64,000 nucleotides of DNA from Amborella trichopoda (taxonomy: Eukaryota > Streptophyta > Magnoliopsida > Amborellales > Amborellaceae), in NCBI RefSeq assembly GCF_000471905.2, contig NW_006500103.1:1765554-1829553 (forward strand). Reading direction: 5' to 3'. The notes below the pieces were generated by a model. The model was not told the origin of the DNA. It did no database searches and was given only the letters and a program-made list of their open reading frames with translations. The translations under genes and the position numbers were made by a program. The number at the start of each line of letters is the position of its first letter. The stretch's first letter is position 1. This document shows positions 1-12,100 of the stretch, piece after piece.

Positions 1-2
<2 letters not shown>

Positions 3-53
<51 letters not shown>
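3..53. repeat. (CT)n microsatellite
   Basis: An almost uninterrupted CT dinucleotide run of about 50 bases opens the window. It lies just downstream of the last visible coding exon of the SURP/G-patch gene, so probably in its next intron. Confidence 0.95.
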
Positions 54-56
<3 letters not shown>

Positions 57-114
57 CATGTGAATCCAAAATAACCAACCGAAAAAGTTGAGATCATATA
101 AAGCTTCCACTTAC

Positions 115-3100
115 GAGAGGATTGGGGCGGTAACGATAACCAAGCATCATGCGTTTCTTGTATTGTTCATAAATGTCATCTTCGGGTGTCACCTCACCCG
201 GTTGCTCGGCACCCACCCCGAGATTGTTGAGCTTCACATTGCCTGCCATCACAGGGTCCGCCCTCCCACTCTTATGACTTCCAAGCCCCTCACCTAAAAT
301 CAAGGTTATCAAGAGAGCATGTAAGTATCCCAAGCGAATAGAAGCCAGAATTCACGTTTTGAGCAACAGTAAACAAGTAAAACACCAAGTACTTGTTGAA
401 AGTATTTGGTATAATCTGTCTGCATTTCACAAGGCCACAGCTCTTTCTCTCTCTCTCTCTCTCTCATACACACACACAAAACACGTACACACACGAGGAA
501 ACAAAGCATTCTCATAGGCAACAGCAATTTTCTCCTATGTGACACGTTGTCTGAAGAATAAAAGAAACAGCATTGTTTTTCCCATTATGGGAGAGAATGA
601 AACAGCCATTTTTTCCTGTGACATGGAGTGGGGAAATAAAAGCAAGAATGACCAAACCAGAAGAGACTTTCATGTACCTTCTCTCCATCCCATCTTTGAT
701 AAAAGCCTGTGACCCACATTGTCAGCTTGGATTTTGGCTTTCTCAGCTGCCTCTTTTGCAGCCTTCTGAGCAGCTGCATCATTGCAGGCTGATAGGAATT
801 TCTCAAGTTCCTCTTGTGGAATGTAGTCACCCATGTGATGCCCCTTCTTACCTGGCGCTACAAATGGAAAAAGTGAATTATATGTAACAAGGAATTATAT
901 GTTAAATATGCGAAAGAATACATTCTACTTTTAAGAGAATTTTAGGTTTATCACTTTCCTCATCATGAGTTGCCAATAAGCACAATTTCAAGATCAATGT
1001 CTATCTGGTAATGCTCTTTCACTAGAAGAGATTTAGCAATTTCATCAAAGTTTCAACAGCAGGATAACATCCAACTAAATACCTTGAAGAGATGGAGGGG
1101 GTGGCATCTCATCTTTTGATTGCTTTGGTGGCCTCTTCCTCTCTTCCTGAGCAGCTTTCTTGGCATAATATTCCATCATTGCAATGGGATCAGCTGTTTG
1201 AGATTGATCACTGCTTTCTCCTGAACCATTAAAAAAAAAGAGCAAATCCCAATAAGAATACACTAAGATCACATTGAAGGGAAACAAACTCAGGTGCTAT
1301 CGCAGCTATTGTGAAGTAAAATTTACAGGGTTCAAAAAGATAAATCCAATAGACTAAAAAAAATCATCAGTGAAATGGGTCATCACTGTACAAAGAAATG
1401 GAGAAGATTAATGGAGATGGAGTGGGACCCACCACCTGGATGTGTGGGTCCCACTTTCTCTCCATGACTTCCAATCATTTTACAGGACAATGATGAGCCA
1501 AATGGACAATGGCTTTCCTTTGGTCTATGGGAATATAGGACTCATTCCCCATAAAAAACTTCAATGTCCAATGGAGTATAAATAGTCGATGCATACCATG
1601 TGACGGTGTTCTTCCAACTGATGATGGTTCATCATCACCACAATACAGAGCAGATGCTGGGGTCTGATACCTTGTGTGTTGATATGAGGAGATCTTCGGA
1701 GGAGTATTAGCTGGTCGAAAACCACCGCTGCTACTTGAGCTTGCTGTAGAAGTCACAAAAAGGAAGCCTTCAGTTTTTTTTTCTTTTGAAATTGAAAAAA
1801 GCAAGCCTCAGTTCAAAAATCAAACAGGATCATGGGAATATTTAATTAACATATGGGTTCAAATCCAGTTATTGATGGGAAATATGTACAAATATTGAAA
1901 AGATCCAAGTTGTTTATATCAAAATTGTATTCAAGAAATCTAGACAAAGCCACAAAACTTGGAAGGCACTAACGAGCACTGGTAGCTTGGGATGCTTTTG
2001 TCTGAGCGAGCTCTTTTTCCTCCTCTACAATGCGGTATTCATAGTACTTGTAATCGGCACAATCCACATCAAAAAGGAACCTGAACCAACCACAATACAT
2101 CAAGGCTTACAAAAAGCAGGTTCAGCATTACTCATCTGAATAAAGATCCAGTTTTGAAGGAGAAAAATACTAATCAAATTAATCAACAACATAAGCCTCC
2201 TTCATTTCACATCTTAGAACCAGTGCAGTTCTAAGATAAATAAACCTGCCAAACATATGAAGACAAGTACAAATATTTATAAAGCCAAACTAATTATTGC
2301 CATATATAGAATGTATATGAGAAATAGAGAAACATAATATAGAGATAAAGAAACATAACTATCATGCACCAAACTAATTTACAAATGAAGGCAGCACTTG
2401 TAGAATTATACATACATCCCATACATTTAGCAATTACAATGCGATGAGCATAATTTGAGTTTGTCAAGTACAAATATTTACAGAGCCCAAACTAATTATT
2501 GCCATATATATGAGACATAAAGAAGTATAATATAGAGATAAAGAAAGATAACTATCACGCACCAAACTAATTTACAAATGAAGGCAGCACTTGTAGAATT
2601 ATACATGCATCCAACACCTTTAGCAATAACTATGCAATAGAGTATAATTTGACTTTGAAGTAAATTTTTAAGGAAACAATACCCTCATATGTAATGCCCA
2701 GAAGGCAATAGAATGCCATCTGATGGCACCTTAAAGCTCCAACAACATGCCAGGATACACTAAATGGAGTACGACAACACAATAACCATGCAAATACCGT
2801 ATCTCAATGTCAAGTTCTGGAGGTAAATATAGTTATTCATTTCAGTATTCAGATTCAGGTCCAGTTATATACCAATTAAGTATATCTAGATGACCCAGAA
2901 CCAGCTCATAAGAAAATTGTTTTATGAAACAAAAACAGCACGGGCCCATGGACAAAGCAATGAAAACAAGATAAAAAATGGTGTAAAGAGGTAATAGCAA
3001 GAAAAGGAAATTGCCAATTTCACCTATCAAAAAGTCTCAGTTAAATACAAATACCATACTTCGCCACTCTAGGTCCCCAACATAAGCAAGCACAGCAGTA

Positions 3101-6100
3101 CACTGCCTGATGTTCTCCATGGGTGAGACCAACACGAAGTTCCCAATCCAAGGAGAGAAATATAATCCCCTCAATATCACTATCAACTCACAAGCCATGC
3201 TTACGTTTTAAACACCTAATAATATTAAAAACACAATCTATTACCCCAAAATGACACTGTAAACCGAGAGATTTCCAAGAATTCAGTCATTGTACAATTA
3301 GCTCCAGATCTTGGAGTTGCAATCATGTGTGAACCTGAATTTATTGTAACTATCCAAGGTAAATACATCATCATCATCCGAGCCTTGTCCCAACTATTTG
3401 GGACTGGAGGAACCTGAATTTATTCCAATTATCAAACTACATAAATATCAACATAAAGGTCACCTTGAACATAAGACATTCATAATAACACGTCAGGAAA
3501 CATCCAAGTTATTGCAACTATGTGTGAACCTGAATTTATTGCAACTATCCAAGTTAAATACATCATCATCATCCAAGCCTTGTCCCAACTATTTGGGACC
3601 GTTACATAAATATCAAAATAAAGGTCACCTAGAACATAAGACATCCATAATAACACGTCAGGAAACATCCATATCTCGACACCCTAAAATTCATTTTCTT
3701 TGAAAAATAGAATCCATTGGGAGAACATAAGTTACTACTGTGTAAGAATCCACTGTGAGGACACCAGCATAAAAGCTCTCATGGCATTTGTGGATTTTAC
3801 TGATGTTTCACAACCAGAGGCCCAAGTTCTCCTCGCTAAGTTGGCACAATCCGCACTTTATTTGGGTACACCATTGAAATGAATATATTTTCTTGAGATC
3901 GGGTATTAGTGATGCTTCAGAAACTGAGGCTCACTTGAGGGTCTATGTACAGTTTGCTTCGTATTTGGCAATTGTCAATGTTTAAAGAAACGGATCGGTG
4001 ACATTGATCGCCTATTCCAAAACCGGTATGGATTGGCAATACGGATCGCTGGTAATCATTCGGCCTTAAAATACATAAAATTTCTTAAAAATCTTGGTTT
4101 TTAGGTTTACAAAGCCTGGGGTATTGCATTATAGATCTTCATTATTTTACAAAAATATGTAAATAATGAGACATCATTTCATGTCAGAGTGTTTGTTGAC
4201 CAATACATTCATTTCATAGTCTAAATGTAGTTTAAAATGCACTCTAACACAATTTTTTTTTTTTTTGTGTTTTTGTAATCTCTAGTACTACCGTCGCTTG
4301 TAAAGATAGAGAGTCTTGCCTACTCATTTCTTATTTTTTTCCCTTTCCCTAAAAATTAATTTATTGAATAATTACATATTTCCATTTATGTTTTTATTAA
4401 TGTTTTATCTCTCTAAAGGTGTCAATTTTTTTTTTATTAATGTTTTATCTCTCTAAAGGTGTCATATTTATTTCCATTCATATTTAATTTATCTCACTAG
4501 CTGCTTGAAAATGTTGGCCTCACCTGCTCTCCATTGATTTAGCTTAAACATTTTTTGCTTGAGTTAGACCATACAAAAATATCAGCCTCTTTATTTTAAA
4601 AAAATATTTGGAGTGGTAAGATCTAGGGAAAGCTTATGATAGAGTACCTCAAGTTCTGATTTGGTGGGTGTTGGAAAAAAAAGGAGTCTCCAGACACTAC
4701 ATCGAATTGGTGAGAGATAGGTACAATGGAGCTGATTTGGTGGGTGTTGGAAAAGAAAGGAGTCTCCAGACACTACATCGAATTGGTGAGAGATAGGTAC
4801 AATGGAGTGCTAACAAGTGTACGAACAACTAGTGGAGAGACAAGTGAGTTTTCAGTGACAAAGGTATATATCAAGGGTTAGCATTGAGCCCATACCTCTT
4901 TGTCTTAGTTATGAACGACTTAACTAGGCACCTACAAGATGAGGTACAGTAGTGCATGTTATTCGTAGATAACAGTTTTGATCGATGGGGCCCGAAACGG
5001 CGTAAACACAAAGTTATAACTTTGGAGGGATGCTCTAGAATCTAAAGGTCATAAAATTAGTTGGAGTATTACAAAATATATGAAATGTAAGTTTAGTAAT
5101 AATAAGAGCAGAGACAAGGAAATAGCTAGGATTGACAACCAAGAATTACCAAAAAGAGCGCACTTTCGATATCTTGAGTTGATGATTTAGAAAACTGGAG
5201 AGATTGAGGAAGATGTCGCACATAGAATTAAAGCTGGGTGGACGAAGTGGAGATGTGCAATCGAAATTTTATGTGATCGCCGCATACCAATGAAGCTGAA
5301 GGGCAAGTTCTATAAGACAACTGTGAGACCAGCTTTGCTCTATCGGACGGATTGCTGAGCGGTCAAAACACAATATACGCATAAAATGAGTGCAACGGAG
5401 ATGAAGATGTTGAGATGGATGAGTGGCAAGATAAGAAGGGGTAGAAATTGAAATGAATACATTCGAAAAAATTTAGGTGTGGCAGCAATAGGCGATACGA
5501 TGAGAGATAGTAGACTTAAATGGGTTGGGCATGTGTGGCGCAGACCCAATACATCACCTGTTAGGAGGTGCAAGATAGTTCAAGTGGAAGGCTCAAAAAG
5601 GGCAAGGGCTAGGCCCAAAAGGAAATAATTGAAAACAGTGAGAAAAGATATGGGGCCTTATGGCCACAGTAAGGGTATGGCTCTTAATAGAGCAGAATGG
5701 CAGACCAGGATTCATGTAGCCAACCCCAATTAGTTGGGAAAAGGCTTTGACGATGATGATGATGATTTGGAGTGGTAACCTATTCCTCGACTTGTTCTAC
5801 TTTAATATGCATGGGAATGTCACATAGGGAAAAAAAAGTATTTTCCCTTGATGTATACGATCATAGATTACATAGAAAAGAATTAACTACCAAAAAGAAA
5901 ATGGAAAAGATTTGGAGAGAGAGAGAGAGAGAGTATTTTCTTTATACGTTACATAAGAGCATAAATTAAATAAGCAAGAATTGGAGGGAAAGAGATGGCA
6001 AGTATGAGGAAAATACCTACAAAAAAGGTGGAGAATAAATTGGAGAAAGATGGAAAGGAGATGAGTTGTTCATTCAAGTATGACAAAAATAACTAAAAAG

Positions 6101-9100
6101 ACCTATTTAATGACGGACAGGCCCATCTCAAATGGTGGAGATTAATCGTTTTTTGAGAGAGATGGAAAAGAGTTAATGTATACCACATCGAGAATATAAC
6201 AAAGACAAGGGTACCCAAAGCCCTTTAAAAAGGGAGCCACGCCTAAGAAAATGACACGTTTATGGTAGCCTGTGCATTGGTATGGTGGGGCCAGAGAAGT
6301 AGGTAAATCAACAAATCTAAAACTGAAAAAAAAATTAAAATATAATAAATAAAATTTATATGGATATCGGGTTATTTAACTCGACTCACTAATAGAATCG
6401 GCTAGTTCTATCACCAAACCGACCAATTCTTGATATATTGAGGGAATAGAACCGGCTCCCTTGATTCTTGATCTAAATCGGGCGATTCTAATCAAGCTCA
6501 ACATTTTTGGTATACAATAACAAAATCATTCCTGCTCACAAAAATGATTGTCCTTCTATCATCATCATCATCATCATCATCATCCGAGTCTTATCCCAAC
6601 CACTTGGGTTGCCAACACAAATCTTGTTCTGCCCTTCCGCTATATAAAGGCTATAACCTAAGGCAAACCATAAGTCACCACCATATCTCTTCACACGACA
6701 TCCATCCAAATCCTTTTGGGCCTTCCCTTGACCCTTCTAGAGTCCTTCCACTTGAACCAAATCACCCCTCCTAAGCGATGGTGTTCGAGGTCAACGGTGC
6801 ACATGGCCAAACCACCTATATATTTTCCCCCATCTTATCGCCTATTGGAGCAACCTCTAATTAGAAATTTGATATTGAGCCATGTTATAAACAATGAAGA
6901 ATGAACATAATAACTCATGTTACCATCATCTGATGACTAAGAGATCCAAACAGTTACTTAACATAGAGTACCTTATTGTCTAATATGCATTTATACTATA
7001 CCGTTCATTTTTAAGATTTGCCTCTTTTATTTAACTTTTTGACCTGCTATAAAGTTAGACTGCACCAGCCTAGTGACTACATGCCCTACAGAACCAAAAC
7101 TACCCAGCACTTTTAAATACTGTAGAGTAGAATGGCTCTTATGAAAAACTTAACGTATAGCTTGTATGCAATGTCATAACCAAAGTTTTTGAGAACGCCA
7201 ATCCATATCAGAATCACCCAATCTAGATCGGGAATCAGGGAGCCGGTCTAATTCCCCCAATATATCGGGATCCAATTGGTTCCTTGATCCTTCTATCAAT
7301 AAATTGGGCCAGATCACTCGATTTTTATATAATTTTTATTTATTGTATTGTTCACTTTTCATTTTTAGATTTTCTTTTATTTACTTACTCCTTTGGTTCT
7401 GCTGCTACCAACACAAGAGGTGCCATACGCATGTCATTTTCCTAGACGTGACTCCCTTTTAAAGGGCTTTGGGTCCCCTTATCTTTGCCATATCCCTGAT
7501 GTGAGATTAAACATTAGCTCCTTTCCATCTTTGATCAAATAAAATAAAAAAAACATTAGCTCCTTTCCATCTCTCCCTCTCTAAAAACAATTGATCACCA
7601 CCTTTCGAGATAGGCCTTTCCATTATCACATAGGCTTTTTTAGTTATTTTCTTCATACTTAAAGAACAATTGATCTTTCCATCTCTCTCCCTCCCCGATT
7701 TAATCTCCACCTTGCTAGAGATGAAAAGATTTTGTAATGAGATTAATCAATTGATCACAAAAAACATTTCACTCATTTCTATCTCTATCCAATTTTTTCC
7801 TATTTAACCTACACTCTTATATAACGTACGAGGAAAATACTCTCTTTCTCTTTTTTTCTCTCTCCCCCCTCCCCCCAAATTCTTTTCCTTTTCTATTGGT
7901 AGTTAATTCTTTTCAATTTAATCTATGCTTTTGTAGGTCAAGGGAAAATACTTTTTTCCCTATGCAACATCACATGCATATTAAAGTATAACAAGTCGGG
8001 GAATAGGTTACAACTCCAAATAATTTTTTAAAATAAAGAGGTCGATATTTTCAAGAAGAAAACGATCCAACTCAAGAAAAAAATCTCTACACTAAATCAA
8101 TGGTGCAAGCGAGGCCAACATTTTCAAGCAGATAATGAAATAAATTAAATACGAGTGGAAATTAGTATGACACCTCTAGATAGATAAATTAAATACAACA
8201 CCTCCAAAGATAAATCCAATACCACACCTCTAGAGATAAAACATTAAAAGAAATACAAATGCAAACAAATAATTATTTCAATAAGTTACTTTCCTAGGAA
8301 AAGGGGAAAATGAACACACAAGACCACCTATCTTTACAAGCGTAAGTGGCATTGGAGAATATAAAAACGCAAAAAAAAAAAATGAGTTAGTGCATTTTAA
8401 ACTATATTTTACCTACGACATGAATGTAATGGTAAAAAACGCTACGACATGAAACGGGTTCTCAATATTTACGTGTTCTCGGTAAAATAATGAAAATCCA
8501 TAATACAATGCCCCATTTTTTTTGTAAACCTAAAAACTTATATTTTCAAGAAATTTTAATGACTTTTTGAAAAAAAATTTAAGGCCAAAGATAGCCAATC
8601 CACCCAAGCGATCCATATCCCCGATCCGCTAATCCGGACTATTTCTCGAGATGGAAGTTTTGGTTCACTATCATTTTAAAAAAAATTGGTTATAATGGTG
8701 CACTAAAGGTGCTCCAAACACCATATTATTTCAATAGTTCATTCTTAACAAATCTCTACTCAATTCAGGAAAACATATGAAACATGCATCAATTAAGTGC
8801 ACCACAGTTACCGGAAAGCCTGACATTTCAAATCATTTTAGGAATCGGAATCGCAAAGTCGCAGCAGGGTAGCAGATTCTTGTTTTCAGAATCGACATCA
8901 ATACAAGAGGAATTGCGGAAACGAGATTCCTACTTTATAGGAATCGAGATTCAACCCAAATGGAGTCGAGATCCCTACATATATGGAATCGAGCTTCTAT
9001 CCCCTTAGGAAATTGAAATCGACCCATATGGAATCACGATTCCAATAAATTTGGAATCGAGTTTCTGATTTGATGCTTCCCATAGGTTCTAAATTGTTTA

Positions 9101-12100
9101 TTTTGTATTACAGCCCTATGTTTGTGTTTATAATTTGGTGGAGAGTATCATTATATGTCGAACCCATATTCAACAAATGTAGAATCGCGATTCTAGAATT
9201 GAAGAATCAAGAATAAATAAATATCATAAACAATATTCTATGTGTTAGAATCGAGATTCCTAAAATAAGGAATCGAGATTATTGACTTCACATAAACGAA
9301 TTTCTATGAAGATTCTTTGCAAGAATATCAGAATCAGGATTCCAAATCAGAATCGCGCCCTTGGGTGAGAGATTCTAGCAACTATGACATGGACATTTAT
9401 TGGGGTTGGAGGCCACAATGGCCATATCTTCGACCCTCATTCTATGAAAAGAAATTATTATCCTAATTCAACAAATGTTAAAGTTAAATTCTCACTCATT
9501 GCACAGATTCCTAGGGAGCAAATGGAGGATAATACTAGAGAGATGTAGCTTCCCAACAACACAAAAATGCCGGGGATTGACTTTTCAAAGCTTTAAAGGA
9601 CTACTGTTGGTGGGATGACCATGGCTCTCATTCCTAAAAAACTAAAAAAGAGTAGAACTAGAAGATCACAATATTCAATTTCATGGTTGTACAAAATTTT
9701 CTTCAAGGCATTAGCAAGGAGGATTCAGGAAACGTTGCCAAGATTGGTTCATCCAAATCGGAAAAGTTCCATCTAATGGCAAAAAATCTTGGTTATCATA
9801 TGTGCATTGTCAGATTCCAATTCCAAGGTGGGCGAACCACACCATGTTTTCCAAAAACCAGAAGTGAACTCATAAGAATCCCATATGGAGATATTTGGTT
9901 CAGGAAAGGAGTAATGACTATTGAATATGTAAACCGATATTTGATAATGGCAATAGCATTTTGTCAAGGGCCACAAGATGAGGATTTTAAGATTTTCTAC
10001 AACAGCAGCAAAAAACCCCTCTAGTTTCCTTTTCCATCTTTTCTATGAGGATGCTTTACTACATTTTTCCTTGAATAAACCATTATGTCCAGGCTCCAGC
10101 ATGGGCTACGCCACAATAATATGTTAGGCACAGGATCAACTTTATCCGAGCCCTTTATATGCAATGGCAATATGATTAGTTCACTTTCCTTCCATACCTC
10201 ACAAGGCCATCTTGATGGTTGTGATGCCACAGGCGAAGTACACAAATGCCTGCTTTCTCATGGTCTAGGCACACAAGCCATATTCACCCAAAATTTTGGC
10301 ACTCGAGCCATGTATGAAAGCATTTATATTCATAGATTTCTTCATTAACAAACTGTCTTCTAAGACACTAATCTGATAACAAACTAAACACAGAATATCA
10401 ACCCGAGAAAGCACAAATAGAGGAGATAAAAGTTGCAACAAATTTACTTATTTCAGTGGCAAATGGCATGCCTTCTAACTACTTGGAATTATGAGTCAGC
10501 ATGCCAACACAACTAGTTGAGAACTAGAATGAGGTTGAAATGCCATACACCACATGGAAGACCATGTTTTAGTATATATCCCTATTTGATTCATCAAATA
10601 TACACACATATAGTTACCGGGATGGGAATCGAGGTCAGATCCCTGATCAAGATAGGGACCGTGGGCTCAAGAGATGCACGTAGATACATGGGATAGGAAT
10701 TGAGATTCATACACCATGAGCTAAAGGGATCCTGATCCCAATATGAAGGGAGAATGATCCAAATTTGTCCAGGATTGAATGATAAAGTATATGGGATCAA
10801 GGTCCGTCCAGCTTAGAACTAAGGCTTCCCAAGTAGGGTACTCCAGCTCAGGAATGAGGTCTGTTAAATGATATGATTAATTTTTTCAAAATTCAAAAAC
10901 CAAAGTTTATGGGATCAAGGTCCGTCCAGCTTGAACTAAGGATCCCCAAGGAGGGTACTCCAGCTCCGGAATGAGGTCTGTTAACGATATGATTACTTTT
11001 TTCTAAATTCAAAACCAAAGTATCATTAAATAAATACAAAGACAAAGAATCATGTTTTTTTTTTTGATAAATATTTTAAACTTTTTGTCATAGTTGGAGT
11101 TTGAAACACAACCCAAAATGAGGATTCAAATTTCTGCCCTCAGGCATGAAAGAAGCCCGAGTGTGAGATGACAATACCATGTCCTTGATTCCCTCGTTTG
11201 CGTCCTTTCACTTACATGCAATTGTGCATGGAACTGGTCAAACACTCTCTATCTTCAGAGCAACAAAATTCATCCACAAGCAAAGAAAGGGTCAACTTGC
11301 GAAGGTCTCTATTATGGTGGATATGGTCAATGAAAGGGTATTAGAGACAAATATCAATTTTATAGGCTCGGGCATTAGAGACAAAGATCAACTGTATAAA
11401 GCTTATAGAGCTTTCAGTAAGTGAGTGGAAAAGGATTTGGGGTAGCACATGGCGCAACTTTATCTGCTCTTCTTTATTTATGGGTTCCATAACGTAATAT
11501 GACAATAGCTTACATGTTATGGTGTTTATTTTTGTGAATTAAAAGTTCAAAGTTCAGACTTCAACCTTCATACCCTGGTTGCTGTTGTGGGCAATGGAAT
11601 GTTTCTCAACTAGTTGATCTTTGTATCGAAAGCCAATTCAGATTTCAAAATCTTTAGATATATATGCGCTTCTGCACGTGCACGCACACTCACACTCACA
11701 CACACAGGGGGCTAGGGAGTTCGAGAAAGGTTAGGTGAGGGAAAAAGGGAGCTGGTCAACGCAAGAGACTTGAAATATGCTGGTGATCTTGGGTATCAAT
11801 GTGAACGAAACACGATTTCATATTGGTAGAGGCTTGATTTCACTTACTCATGTACCCATGATTCGGAATAGAGGGATCCAGATCCCATTAACTAGGATCT
11901 AGATCCCCAATTTTGGGGATCGATATCCCTAAATTCAAAAGCAGTCCAAAATCGAGATCCCTTGTCTCAGAGTGTAGGATCAAGCTTCTGGTGCTGGAGT
12001 GACTTGCATGGACACCCACGCGTGTGCGCAGACACAATGACCCGATATGAATGAAGATTACACTTGTCTAAAACCTCAAGAGAAAAACATGGGACTCACC

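Larger units (their letters stand above)
3985..8660. repeat. Large imperfect inverted repeat, arms about 1.4-1.5 kb
   Basis: The left arm (about 3985-6520, including a later 1.15-kb RTE insertion) is matched by the reverse complement of the right arm (about 7185-8660). Paired landmarks include GGATCG-rich outer ends near 3995/8630, AACCTAAAAAC near 4110/8530, duplicated ACACCTCTAGAGATAAA-like blocks near 4420/8190, the AACCTATTCC(T/C)CGACTTGTT block at 5777/8003, CAAAGCCCTTTAAAA(A)GGGA near 6220/7460 and GGAGCC..GATTC inner ends near 6450/7230. The spacer (6520-7185) contains an RTE tail. No transposase is visible. It may be a foldback-type transposon or two copies of one element in opposite orientation. 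Boundaries are approximate. Confidence 0.75.

Noticed and set aside
3398-3703. 101-codon open frame with an internal repeat
   Set aside because: The peptide repeat simply reflects the DNA tandem duplication that includes an RTE tail.
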